In this document: positions 31,664-40,127 of the stretch, piece by piece | Numbering within the stretch: the first letter of the stretch is position 1 | Layout of the letters: every line of letters starts with the position of its first letter | Source of the DNA: Marinobacter gudaonensis | GTDB taxonomy: Bacteria > Pseudomonadota > Gammaproteobacteria > Pseudomonadales > Oleiphilaceae | Length of the DNA stretch: 64,000 bases | Assembly (NCBI RefSeq): GCF_900115175.1 | Contig: NZ_FOYV01000004.1 | Location: 62,001-126,000, forward strand | Direction: 5' to 3' | Program-made: the position numbers and the translations under genes | Notes under the pieces: generated by a model | Database searches by the model: none | What the model saw: the letters and a program-made list of their open reading frames with translations, nothing else | Told to the model about the DNA's origin: nothing

Positions 31664-32674
31664 TTGACGGACTCGTCGGCCCCCATCAGCGTATTTGTTG
31701 CCAGCACGCCCCTGCAGTTGATCAGCTGCGCAGAGGCCAGACACGCTTATGGATGCAGGCAGGAAGACACTCTCCTGGTGATTGCACGGCCCGACAATCG
31801 CGAGACCGAACGCCAAATGGCCATGCTTGTGAACACCCTGGGCTGGCGGGGTGGCGAGATCAGCTATCTCACCAAGCGCACGTTTTACGTCCGCCTTGCT
31901 GCTCTGGCGAGGCGCCTGTCTGGTTGCCGAATTGAGCGGTTGTTCATTGGCAACAAGGCCAGTTGGATTCACGAGGTTTTCTATCGGAGCTTCGACAACA
32001 GTCAGGTGATTTTTGTCGATGACGGCTTGGCGACAGTGAAGTACTACCACGCGATCCATCGTGAAGGTATGCCATCGCGTATATCGGTGTCCAAGAGGCG
32101 GTTGCTCCGAACCCTGGGCATACGAACGCATCGGGCGATTCCCCAAGATATTGTCTTTTTTACTTTTTTTCCGTTACCGAGTACCGATCAGATAAAAATT
32201 CGCCATCACGATTTTCCAGTGTTCCGGCAGTGTTTCCGGACGACGGTCCGGGACAGTCGCCTGGAGCCGCTGGTGGGTTTTCTGGGGCAACCATTCGGCG
32301 GTAAGGATCGTCTGCAAAGGCTCGCGTTACAAATTCAGCACATCGTGAGCAGCTATCCCGGGAGGCGAATCGTTTATTTTATGCACCGGAAGGAAAGCCG
32401 CGACGAACTGCAAAAGGCGCTGGCGGAATTCCCGGTGGATGTCCGCCAGGCCGGACGGCCGATTGAAGTGGAAGTGGCGCTGTCAGGACACCGTTACCTG
32501 GCTTTCTTCAGCTTTGCCTCAACCGCGCTGTTCACTCTGAAAACCATGTTTCCGGACATCCGTGTTGTCCAGATCGACGATCCTGCTCTGGCCGTCAAGC
32601 TGGCCTATTACGATGAGATGCTTGAGCTGTTCAGGGCGGCCGGGATTGAGAGTGTCCGTCTGAATGAGGCCTAG
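31664..32674 (+). CDS. GT52/sialyltransferase-like putative glycosyltransferase
   Basis: 336-residue protein. The opening ISVFVASTPLQLISCAEA resembles the start of GT52 and polysialyltransferase-type enzymes, and VIFVDDGLATVKYY (about 115-128) matches their DDG segment; late SFASTALFTLKTMFPD fits the S/T-rich nucleotide-sugar loop. It could transfer a sialic-acid-like or other sugar to surface glycan, but the match is by pattern only. The start is taken as TTG at 31664, with CGGAG 11 bases upstream, because no in-frame ATG precedes the conserved N-terminus. Base composition is noticeably more AT-rich than neighbours, hinting at later acquisition. Its stop shares the CTAG with the convergent next gene. 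Confidence 0.65.
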   Translation: MTDSSAPISVFVASTPLQLISCAEARHAYGCRQEDTLLVIARPDNRETERQMAMLVNTLGWRGGEISYLTKRTFYVRLAALARRLSGCRIERLFIGNKASWIHEVFYRSFDNSQVIFVDDGLATVKYYHAIHREGMPSRISVSKRRLLRTLGIRTHRAIPQDIVFFTFFPLPSTDQIKIRHHDFPVFRQCFRTTVRDSRLEPLVGFLGQPFGGKDRLQRLALQIQHIVSSYPGRRIVYFMHRKESRDELQKALAEFPVDVRQAGRPIEVEVALSGHRYLAFFSFASTALFTLKTMFPDIRVVQIDDPALAVKLAYYDEMLELFRAAGIESVRLNEA

Positions 32675-34692
32675 GGCTCCCGCTTGCGTGACGGCCGGTC
32701 CAGCGTCCACAGCCCCGCATACTTGTTGAAGGTCACCTGGGCGTAGGTGACCGCCGTCAGATACCCCACCGCACCGTCCAGAAAACCGAACCGGATGAAA
32801 TACACCTGAACAAAGGTCATCAGCCCCCGCAGGGTGGGGTAGATCATGGTGCGGGTTTTCTTGCCCTTGCGGTGTTTTTCCAGCGAGCCAAGCCAGGCGT
32901 ACTTGGCGCTTTTCTCAAGGGAATGGCCGAAGTCCCGGTGGGTGTAATGGGTAAGCCGTCCCCGAAGCGTTCGAACTTTCCTGCCAGAGGGTATCAGTAT
33001 CCGCTCGTGAACCAGTGCGTCGGAAAATCGGACGCCCTCCCGCCGGAACAGCCGCAAGGGCGCCCGGCCACTGCGGCCAAAGTCCAGGCGGCTGCCGTAG
33101 ATGGTCACGGCCCAGGGCAGCTTGTAGGCGTCGGCATCCGGGTCAGCCAGGTGGTGGTTGATTTCCCGCGCCAGCTCCGGAGTGATCCGCTCATCGGCGT
33201 CCAGGGACAGCACCCACTCGCCCGTGGCTTTTTCCAGCGCCCGTTGCTTCTGGATGCCGAACCCCGGCCAGTCAGTCACCTCAACCACGTCGGCCAGTTC
33301 CCGTGCCAGTTCCACCGTTCGGTCGGTGCTGCCGCTGTCCAGAACGATGATCTCATCGGCCACCAGTCTCGCAGAGCGAAGGCAGTCGGCAATATGGTCT
33401 TCCTCATTCTTGGTGATGATGGTTGCCGATACCTTGCGGGTGCGGTTACGCACATAGGATCGGCTGAGTTCCGTGAACATCGCCGAGGCAATGGACGCCA
33501 CCAGCAGCAGGTAGAAGGTCAGGAACAGCGACCGGTTAAAGGTGGCTTCGGTTAGCCCGAAGAGCAGATAGCCCGCGCAGACCATGACGCCTGCGGCAGC
33601 CAGATGGGACGTGGCAGCATGCCTGGAAAACAGGTGCCTCGAAAATACCGCGAGGGGTATGAACAGCAGCAGGGCCAAGCTCAGCACGCCGATGACGCCG
33701 CTGGTGGCGGCCGTGTTCAGCAGATCGTTGTGGGCATGGCCGGTGCAACACTCCAGGAAGGCCTCGGGCAGTTCACCGGCGGTCACCTGGGACTGGATGT
33801 GTCGGCTGAAGCCGCCGAGGCCTGCACCCGCCACCGGGTGCTCGGTGAACAGGTCCCAGGCTTCGTGCCATACCGCAACCCGGATTTCCATACCGTTGTC
33901 GAGCTTGCCATCGCTCAGGAATCCTTCCAGTGAACTGGACATCCGGTCGCTGGTGATGGCTGCTGCAGCCACCAGGATTGGAATGGCGATCAGGCCTGCG
34001 AGACGGGCCCGCTTGCCCACCAGCGGAATCAGGGCCAACAGCAGGAAGGGCAGGGCAACGAGATTGCTTCGGGTTTCCGACAGCATGGAAATGACAACAG
34101 CAGTCAATCCGAACAGAAAGACAGGAATGGCCGTGAGCCGGCGCCCGTCCCGGTAGAAGAACAGCGACCCGACAATCGTCAGCATGCCTCCGAGCAAGGC
34201 AAGGTTGCCAAAGCTGATGGGATTGATTCCGCCGCCAAAGCGGGAGTTGAGCACGTGATGCAGGGCACCCTGGCGGGCGGCAATGGTAACCAGGAAAACC
34301 GCCAGAACGGACACGGAAATCAATGTGATCGCGGTAAACGTTACCCATGCACCGATGGCGGCCCGGGTCAGCACAACGATCAGGGGCCAGAACAGGATAA
34401 AGCGAGCGTGGGTCCCCAGGGTCTTGCCACCCTCGTAATCGAATCCCTCAAGGACCCAGGAAAACGCGCTGACCAGTACAAAAAACCAGAAGGCAAAATG
34501 CAGGAGCCTGAGCTCCTTGGGTTTGTCCCACCCGGCGCGGTACAGGGATTTCCGGAAGCTGACGACCATGCCACCGATGGCCAGGAGCAGCGTGGCCCCA
34601 GCCAATACGCTGGACGACAGCAGGGCGCCGCCCAGGCCGGCCATCAACAGAGCTGCGGGGAGTAGTCGGTTCATGGCAGTCATGGCTAGCAT
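32671..34692 (-). CDS. O-antigen ligase/polymerase-like membrane protein fused to a GT2 glycosyltransferase
   Basis: 673-residue two-domain protein. Residues 1-410 are polytopic, with about ten hydrophobic helices and a large loop holding GAGLGGFSRH and HAHNDLLNTAATSG, the Wzy_C pattern of O-antigen ligases and polymerases. Residues 420-673 are a complete GT2 domain: ITKNEEDHIADCLRS, DEIIVLDSGSTDRT, the metal-binding LDADE and a C-terminal amphipathic/hydrophobic part, close to WaaE/KdtX-type core glucosyltransferases. The frame is continuous across the junction near 33435. Start taken at ATG 34692, overlapping the acyltransferase stop; ATGs at 34683 and 34674 are alternatives. The fusion suggests that core-sugar addition and polymer ligation are coupled, though the GT2 domain would be cytoplasmic and the ligase active site periplasmic. 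Confidence 0.85.
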   Translation of the reverse strand: MLAMTAMNRLLPAALLMAGLGGALLSSSVLAGATLLLAIGGMVVSFRKSLYRAGWDKPKELRLLHFAFWFFVLVSAFSWVLEGFDYEGGKTLGTHARFILFWPLIVVLTRAAIGAWVTFTAITLISVSVLAVFLVTIAARQGALHHVLNSRFGGGINPISFGNLALLGGMLTIVGSLFFYRDGRRLTAIPVFLFGLTAVVISMLSETRSNLVALPFLLLALIPLVGKRARLAGLIAIPILVAAAAITSDRMSSSLEGFLSDGKLDNGMEIRVAVWHEAWDLFTEHPVAGAGLGGFSRHIQSQVTAGELPEAFLECCTGHAHNDLLNTAATSGVIGVLSLALLLFIPLAVFSRHLFSRHAATSHLAAAGVMVCAGYLLFGLTEATFNRSLFLTFYLLLVASIASAMFTELSRSYVRNRTRKVSATIITKNEEDHIADCLRSARLVADEIIVLDSGSTDRTVELARELADVVEVTDWPGFGIQKQRALEKATGEWVLSLDADERITPELAREINHHLADPDADAYKLPWAVTIYGSRLDFGRSGRAPLRLFRREGVRFSDALVHERILIPSGRKVRTLRGRLTHYTHRDFGHSLEKSAKYAWLGSLEKHRKGKKTRTMIYPTLRGLMTFVQVYFIRFGFLDGAVGYLTAVTYAQVTFNKYAGLWTLDRPSRKREP

Positions 34693-35591
34693 ACGCGATC
34701 CGGGTTGTAGGGGTTGATCTCCCCCGGCGGCCTGTGCCGCAAGCGTTTGTATTCCCACTGGTATTGCGCCGGAATTTCCCGAACGCAGTGCTCAATGGCC
34801 TGGTTCATGGCGGTGGTGGCCGCCACCGGATCGCTGTCGCCAAGCCCGGGCCCGGTGTCGCGCACCACAATCCGGAAGCCTGCCGCGTCTGGCAGGCGTT
34901 CGGCGTAGGTGATCAGCACATTGGCGCCGGTGCGCTGCATCAGCTTGGAGACGAGGGTCATGGTTTTCACTTCCATGCCAAAGAAGGGGGCAAACGCGTT
35001 GCCCTTGCCCCTTGGCGACTGGTCCGGAAGGATACCGGCAACGCCCCCTTCACGCAGGATCGCCGCAAGGCGTGCCAGCCCCCGTCGATCGCCCCGTACC
35101 AGTTCCGAGCCCAGGCGCCCGCGAACCTTGATCATGTAATCCTCGAATTCGGGCATGTTGGGCGGGCTGTACAGTGCCGCCATCTTGTAGCGGGAAGAGA
35201 AGAACAGGCCGGCCAGTTCCCAGTTGCCCAGGTGCGGTGCCAGCAGGATCAGGCCCTTGCCGCCGGCCATGGCCTGGTCAATCAGTTCCAGGCCCTCGGT
35301 TTCGCGAACCAGGCCCAGGCACTTTTCCACGGGCCATTCCCACATCAGCGGCACCTCCAGCATGGTCATGCCGGTCTGGCGCAGGGATTCCCGGACCAGG
35401 GCGGCGCGCTCGGGCTCTGTCAGCTCAGGCAGGCAGATATCCAGGTTAACGTCGGTGACCTGCCGGGACTTGGTGGGCAGGCGCCACACCAGGTAGCCGA
35501 CAATCCGGCCGATTCGCTGAGCTCCGGCAAGGGAAAGCCCGCCGGCGATCCTGAGCAGGCCGGCAATCAGAAAGTATTTGATCTTGCTCAT
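34686..35591 (-). CDS. LpxL/HtrB-family lipid A acyltransferase
   Basis: 301-residue inner-membrane-associated acyltransferase that transfers an acyl chain from acyl-ACP to Kdo2-lipid A precursor. The catalytic HX4(D/E) motif appears as HLGNWE ([11 protein letters not shown], about 119-129) and the second block as [19 protein letters not shown] (about 188-206). A hydrophobic N-terminal helix anchors it. A second family member lies at 41138. The start overlaps the manC stop (ATGA), and the stop overlaps the next gene's start region, so manC, this gene and the fusion form one operon. Chain specificity (lauroyl versus myristoyl) cannot be told. Confidence 0.88.
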   Translation of the reverse strand: MSKIKYFLIAGLLRIAGGLSLAGAQRIGRIVGYLVWRLPTKSRQVTDVNLDICLPELTEPERAALVRESLRQTGMTMLEVPLMWEWPVEKCLGLVRETEGLELIDQAMAGGKGLILLAPHLGNWELAGLFFSSRYKMAALYSPPNMPEFEDYMIKVRGRLGSELVRGDRRGLARLAAILREGGVAGILPDQSPRGKGNAFAPFFGMEVKTMTLVSKLMQRTGANVLITYAERLPDAAGFRIVVRDTGPGLGDSDPVAATTAMNQAIEHCVREIPAQYQWEYKRLRHRPPGEINPYNPDRVC

Positions 35592-37009
35592 TTGCGGCCG
35601 TACCGGTCCTCGTACCGAACAATGTCGTCCTCGCCCAGGTAGGAGCCGGACTGTACCTCAATGAGTTCCAGGTTGATCACCCCGGGGTTTTCCAGCGAAT
35701 GCACCTGGCCCACCGGAATGTAGGTGGACTGGTTCTCGGTCACCAGATAGGTTTTGTCGCCGTTGGTCACCCGTGCGGTGCCGCTGACCACAATCCAGTG
35801 CTCGGCGCGGTGGTGGTGCATCTGCACCGACAGCTTGGCGCCGGGCTTCACGGTGATGCGCTTGACCTGGTAGCGGGCGCCGTTGTCAATGGAGTCGTAC
35901 ACCCCCCAGGGCCGGTAGACCTCCCGGTGGTTCATATGCTCGTGGCGGCCGTCGTTGCGGATTTTCTCCACCACGGTCTTGACGTCCTGCACGCTGTCCT
36001 TGTGGGCCACGAGCAGGGCATCATTGGTTTCGATCACAACCAGGTTGTCGACACCCACGGTGGCCACCAGTCGGCTGTCCGCACGCACCAGGGTGTTGGC
36101 GGTGTTGTGGGTGATCACATCGCCCGTCAGGCTGTTGCCGTGGTCGTCCTTGTCGCTGACTTCCCAGAGCGCGGACCAGGAGCCGATATCACTCCAGCCG
36201 GCGTCCAGGGAGACCACGGCGGCCCGGTCGGTTTTCTCCATTACCGCGTAGTCCACCGAATCCGACGGGCATTCGGCAAACCGTTCTGCATTGACCCGGG
36301 TAAAGTGCAGGTCATCGGCGGTGTCGGCGATGGCGGCCTGGCAGGCAGACAGGATGTCCGGCCGGTGGACTTCCAGTTCTTTCAGGTATTCACGGGCGCC
36401 GAACAGGAACATGCCGCTGTTCCAGAGGTATTCGCCGGAGTCCAGATAGGCGTTCGCGGTGGCCAGGTCGGGCTTTTCCACGAAGCGGTCCACGGCAAAG
36501 CTGTCCGGCCCCAGTTCCGAACCCCGGTGGATGTAGCCATAACCGGTTTCAGGCTTGTTGGGCACAATGCCGAAGGTCACCAGCTTGCCTTCCCGCGCCA
36601 GGGGGATGGCCTTCTTCACACCTTCCTGGAACGCCGCCACGTCCTTGATCAGGTGGTCGGCTGCGAGCACCAGCATCAGGGGATCGTCCGCATCCGGCGC
36701 AACGGTTTCCTTCAGTTGCAGGGCGGCCAGTGCGATGGCCGGTGCCGTATTGCGTCCACACGGCTCAAGGATGATCCGGGAGTCCTCGTGACCGGACTGT
36801 CGCATCTGCTCGGCAGCGAGGAAGCGGTGCTCCTCGTTGCAGATCAGCAGTGGATTGGCTGCGTCCATGCCCTCAAGCCTGGCAACGGTGGCCTGTAACA
36901 TCGACAGGGGGCCACTGGTCAGTTTCAGGAACTGTTTCGGGTTCAACTGGCGTGACATCGGCCAAAGTCTTGAGCCTGTGCCGCCGGCCATAATGACGGG
37001 GTGAATCAT
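35588..37009 (-). CDS. Mannose-1-phosphate guanylyltransferase/mannose-6-phosphate isomerase
   Basis: 473-residue bifunctional type II PMI-GMP enzyme making GDP-mannose for surface glycans. The N-terminal nucleotidyltransferase has [14 protein letters not shown] (about 7-20), FVEKPD (about 176-181) and the LWNSGMF block. The C-terminal cupin carries the isomerase metal site with [17 protein letters not shown] (about 396-412). GDP-mannose or its derivatives (GDP-rhamnose, GDP-fucose) would feed nearby GT4 enzymes. It begins a minus-strand operon and diverges from the GT2 gene at 37141. Known symbols are manC, cpsB or algA; the pathway is not fixed here, so I give none. Confidence 0.93.
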   Translation of the reverse strand: MIHPVIMAGGTGSRLWPMSRQLNPKQFLKLTSGPLSMLQATVARLEGMDAANPLLICNEEHRFLAAEQMRQSGHEDSRIILEPCGRNTAPAIALAALQLKETVAPDADDPLMLVLAADHLIKDVAAFQEGVKKAIPLAREGKLVTFGIVPNKPETGYGYIHRGSELGPDSFAVDRFVEKPDLATANAYLDSGEYLWNSGMFLFGAREYLKELEVHRPDILSACQAAIADTADDLHFTRVNAERFAECPSDSVDYAVMEKTDRAAVVSLDAGWSDIGSWSALWEVSDKDDHGNSLTGDVITHNTANTLVRADSRLVATVGVDNLVVIETNDALLVAHKDSVQDVKTVVEKIRNDGRHEHMNHREVYRPWGVYDSIDNGARYQVKRITVKPGAKLSVQMHHHRAEHWIVVSGTARVTNGDKTYLVTENQSTYIPVGQVHSLENPGVINLELIEVQSGSYLGEDDIVRYEDRYGRK

Positions 37010-37140
37010 CTGTGCACTCCGGGCTTGAGTTATAGAATGCCGTGGAAATCGTCCAAATCAGGGGCGCCATCTTACCACAAGGCGGTTGTGGTATTGTTCT
37101 GAACCGGCCCTGAATTGCTTGCCTCAAAACGGAAATTCCG

Positions 37141-37932
37141 ATGAAGCTACCGCTGTCCGTTTATTACATCACCCAGAATGAAGAACTCCGGTTACCCGAG
37201 TCCCTGGCCAAGCTGTCTGGCTGGGTGGATGAAATTATCGTAGTCGATTCTGGCAGCACGGACCGAACGCGGGACATTGCCGAGGCGGCGGGCGCCCGAT
37301 TCGTGCACAACGACTGGCATGGCTTTGCCTGCCAGAAGGCCTTTGCAGCCAGCCTGTGCCGAAATGACTGGGTACTGGACCTGGACGCCGACGAGGTCCT
37401 CTCGGACCGGCTGGTCGGCAATATCCAGGCCTTGTTCTCACGTCCTGTTGCCGAGGATATTGCCGGTTTCCGGATGCGCTGGGTGTTGTCCCAGCCGGAT
37501 GCCCGCCATCCCTTTCGCCACGACAAAAGCAAGTGGATCCTGCGGCTCTATCACCGAAAGCGAGCTGCTATCCAGCCGGAACAGGACAGCAATGACGATC
37601 GCCCCAGAGTCATGGCCGGGCGGGTGCTGGACCTGAAAGGCGACGTCCTGCACCGCACGCTGATTTCCCTTGAGCAGATGGAGCGCAAGTACTGCCAGCT
37701 GTCGAGCGAGCAGGCCCGGTTCCTGGCCAAAAAGGGGCGAAAAATCTCCAGTGCCCGGCTGTTTGTCGAGTTTCCGCTGAAGTTCCTGAAGTATTACCTC
37801 ATTCATCGGCAGATCCTGAACGGCTGGTTTGGTCTGAGCGTGGCCATTACCGCTGCCAACCGGAATTTCATGCGTCTGGCCAAGGCCCGGGAACTGCAGA
37901 TGCTGGCCAGTTTTGACGATGATGCTAAATAA
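37141..37932 (+). CDS. GT2 family glycosyltransferase (WaaE/KdtX-like)
   Basis: 263-residue stand-alone GT2 enzyme. YYITQNEELRLPESL, DEIIVVDSGSTDRT (about 30-43), the metal-binding LDLDADEV (about 79-86) and the C-terminal basic/hydrophobic segment FPLKFLKYYLIHRQILNGWFG resemble LPS-core beta-1,4-glucosyltransferases. It parallels the GT2 domain of the fusion protein at 32671 motif by motif, so the two look like paralogues. It is flanked by minus-strand genes on both sides and is probably transcribed alone from the 131-base divergent gap. Sugar and acceptor are inferred only from the family. Confidence 0.87.
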   Translation: MKLPLSVYYITQNEELRLPESLAKLSGWVDEIIVVDSGSTDRTRDIAEAAGARFVHNDWHGFACQKAFAASLCRNDWVLDLDADEVLSDRLVGNIQALFSRPVAEDIAGFRMRWVLSQPDARHPFRHDKSKWILRLYHRKRAAIQPEQDSNDDRPRVMAGRVLDLKGDVLHRTLISLEQMERKYCQLSSEQARFLAKKGRKISSARLFVEFPLKFLKYYLIHRQILNGWFGLSVAITAANRNFMRLAKARELQMLASFDDDAK

Positions 37933-37968
37933 CCATAGCGGACCGGTCGGGCAAGTCGGTTCAGGGGA

Positions 37969-39012
37969 TCAGCCTGGAAGGACTTCCCGATAAAGTGCCT
38001 CTGTTTTCGCCGCCATGGCCTCAACGGTGAGGTTGGCCCGGGCGAACGCCATGGCCGTAGCCTCGCGTTCGGCAAGTCCCTCCAGATTGGCCAGGGCGCG
38101 GGTCAGTACGCTGGCGATGGCGTCCGGTTCGTGACCCTCGCTGATGGCTTCGGGAGGAAGCAGCTCCATTGGCCCGGAAACCGGGGTCGAGACCACCGGG
38201 CAGCCGCACAGCAAGGACTCGATCAAGACGTAGGGAAAGCCTTCGCGATCGGAGCTGATCACGCTCAACCGGGCCTGTCGATAGTGTCGGGCCAGGCAGG
38301 GGCTGTAGCCGGGCAGGGAGATGGTGTTATCCAGGCCCAGGCCACGAATCTGTTGCGCCAGCGCCGGGCGCTGGCTGCCTTCGCCATAAATCGTCAGATG
38401 GCAGCCGTCAGCGGCCGGGCCAAGCAGGGACCAGGCGTGAATCAGCCGGTCGAAACCCTTCACGGATTCCAGCCGGCCGGCGGCAATCACATGGATGGTC
38501 CCTGGCGACAAATCCGCTTCCGATGGCGATAGCCTTGAGTCTTCGTCGACGCGGGCACCGTTGTATATCAGATGACTGCGGGGATGAGTGAGGGCACGTT
38601 TGATCGCCGGGCTCACGGCGATTACGCGGTCCATCCGGTCAAAGGCTGTGTGGCTGGACTTGATGCCATGGACCGTGCCGATTCGTACGGTATTCGGCCC
38701 GCCGACTTTACCGGCCAGCCGGGCCGCCTTGTTGCCCTGGGCGTGCAGGATATCCGGTGCCATCTGGCGAAGGTTCCGGCGAAGCAGGAAGTGCAGCAAT
38801 GGGTTGTGACGACCCAACTGAACCGGCAGCGCGTGAAAACGCACGGGTGCAGGAAACCTGGCCTCGTAGGCCCGATGGCCCAGCACATGCACCCGGTGCC
38901 CCATGGCCGCCAGCGCACGGGAGAGATCGGCCGTGTGCTGCTCCATGCCGCCCCAGGCTCCCCCGGGAGTGGCCAGTAGCAGTGCAATGGTCAGCGGGCG
39001 CCCGGACATCAT
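37969..39012 (-). CDS. Glycosyltransferase family 4 protein
   Basis: 347-residue GT-B enzyme. N-terminal acceptor half with ATPGGAWGGMEQHTADLSRAL (glycine-rich loop about 14-24) and RIGTVHGI. The donor half has AAGRLESVKGFDRLIHAW (about 180-197) and the E-x7-E motif DREGFPYVLIESLLCGCPVVSTPVSGPMELL. It probably adds a hexose during core or surface-oligosaccharide synthesis at the inner-membrane cytoplasmic face. ATG 39012 overlaps the stop of the upstream GT4 (ATGA), making a paired-transferase operon with the ELM1-family gene. A second ATG at 39009 is an equal choice. Confidence 0.87.
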   Translation of the reverse strand: MMSGRPLTIALLLATPGGAWGGMEQHTADLSRALAAMGHRVHVLGHRAYEARFPAPVRFHALPVQLGRHNPLLHFLLRRNLRQMAPDILHAQGNKAARLAGKVGGPNTVRIGTVHGIKSSHTAFDRMDRVIAVSPAIKRALTHPRSHLIYNGARVDEDSRLSPSEADLSPGTIHVIAAGRLESVKGFDRLIHAWSLLGPAADGCHLTIYGEGSQRPALAQQIRGLGLDNTISLPGYSPCLARHYRQARLSVISSDREGFPYVLIESLLCGCPVVSTPVSGPMELLPPEAISEGHEPDAIASVLTRALANLEGLAEREATAMAFARANLTVEAMAAKTEALYREVLPG

Positions 39013-40127
39013 CTGGATTTGCCGGAGCGCTGGTTGAGGAGGTTCTCATAAACGTTCAGGGAGGCCTCGGTCTGGGCTTCCAGGCGGAACCGATAGGGAA
39101 TCTCGATAGTCGGTTTCGGCGCATCCAGCAACCGCGCGACCACCCCGGTGAACGCATCGATATCGTCTGGCGGCACCAGGCCCCGGGGGAAGCAGGCTTC
39201 CAGGGTCTCCGCTGCGCCGCCGCGATTGTAGGCAACCACCGGCGTTCCCGAGGCCAGGGCTTCGGTGACAGTACGGCCAAAAGGTTCCGGTTTGGTGCTC
39301 ATATGGCACACCACGTCAGCCAGCAGGTACAGGTTGGTCATGTCATTGCGCTGGCCCAGGAAACTGACGCGCTCGGTGAGTCCCAGGCGATCCCTCGCCC
39401 GCTCCAGTTCCTCCAGAAAATGTTCCTTGCCGGGCTCGGCGCCACCGGCGATCACGCCATGACAGTCCGGGCGGGCCTGCACCAGTCGGGCCATCATGGC
39501 GAGGAAGTCCAGTTGGCCTTTCCAGCGCGATATCCGACCCGGCATCATGATGATCCTTTTGCCGGCAAGTTGTGGGTACTGGCGGAACCATCGCTCAAGC
39601 CATTGCGGAGGTAGCTCGCGCTGGCGGAAGGCATCGATATCAACACCGCGCTGGATAACCGTGAGCCTGTCGGGTGGCACCTGATAGTTCTTCAGCACAT
39701 ACTCCTGCACGCATCGTGACACGGCGATCATGTGATCCGCCCGGGTCATGATGGCGCTGTAGGGCGTGACCGAATACATGCCGTGGAAGGTGGAGACCAC
39801 CGCGGGGTGCTGGTTCCTCGGGATGGTTTTCAGGGCCAGGAAGATGATCCAGGCAGGCATTCTGGAGCGCACGTGGACAATGTCCGGCTTGAGATCCAGA
39901 ATCAGCTTTCGCATGGGCAATATCTGCCCGAAGGAGGCAGGGGACTTTCGGTGAATCGGCATATACACGTGCCTGGAGCCCTGGCCACGGAGTTGTTCCG
40001 CCATGGGGCCACCCTTTGAAACCACCCAGGATTCGTGCCCTCGTTTGACAAGATCCGCCGCGAACTCCACCGTGCCGCGTTCAACACCACCACTGTAAAG
40101 TGCCGGCAGTGCCTGAAGAATCCTCAC
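39009..40127 (-). CDS. Glycosyltransferase family 4 protein
   Basis: 372-residue GT-B enzyme with MRILQALPALYSGGVERGTVEFA (acceptor-side loop), STFHGMYSV, the donor motif MMPGRISRWKGQLDFLAMMARL (about 197-218) and EPFGRTVTEALASGTPVVAYNRGG (about 283-306) with the E-x7-E pair. It resembles WaaG/RfaB-type and capsular transferases. It overlaps the neighbouring genes on both sides by four bases, so it is co-translated with them. The pair of GT4 genes probably adds consecutive sugars; which sugars is not determinable. Confidence 0.87.
   Translation of the reverse strand: MRILQALPALYSGGVERGTVEFAADLVKRGHESWVVSKGGPMAEQLRGQGSRHVYMPIHRKSPASFGQILPMRKLILDLKPDIVHVRSRMPAWIIFLALKTIPRNQHPAVVSTFHGMYSVTPYSAIMTRADHMIAVSRCVQEYVLKNYQVPPDRLTVIQRGVDIDAFRQRELPPQWLERWFRQYPQLAGKRIIMMPGRISRWKGQLDFLAMMARLVQARPDCHGVIAGGAEPGKEHFLEELERARDRLGLTERVSFLGQRNDMTNLYLLADVVCHMSTKPEPFGRTVTEALASGTPVVAYNRGGAAETLEACFPRGLVPPDDIDAFTGVVARLLDAPKPTIEIPYRFRLEAQTEASLNVYENLLNQRSGKSR

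Noticed and set aside
33400..33480. Possible frameshift or gene boundary inside the ligase-GT2 fusion
   Set aside because: The frame is open throughout, codon character does not change and no clear ribosome site precedes the internal Met; kept as one gene, with the caveat stated.
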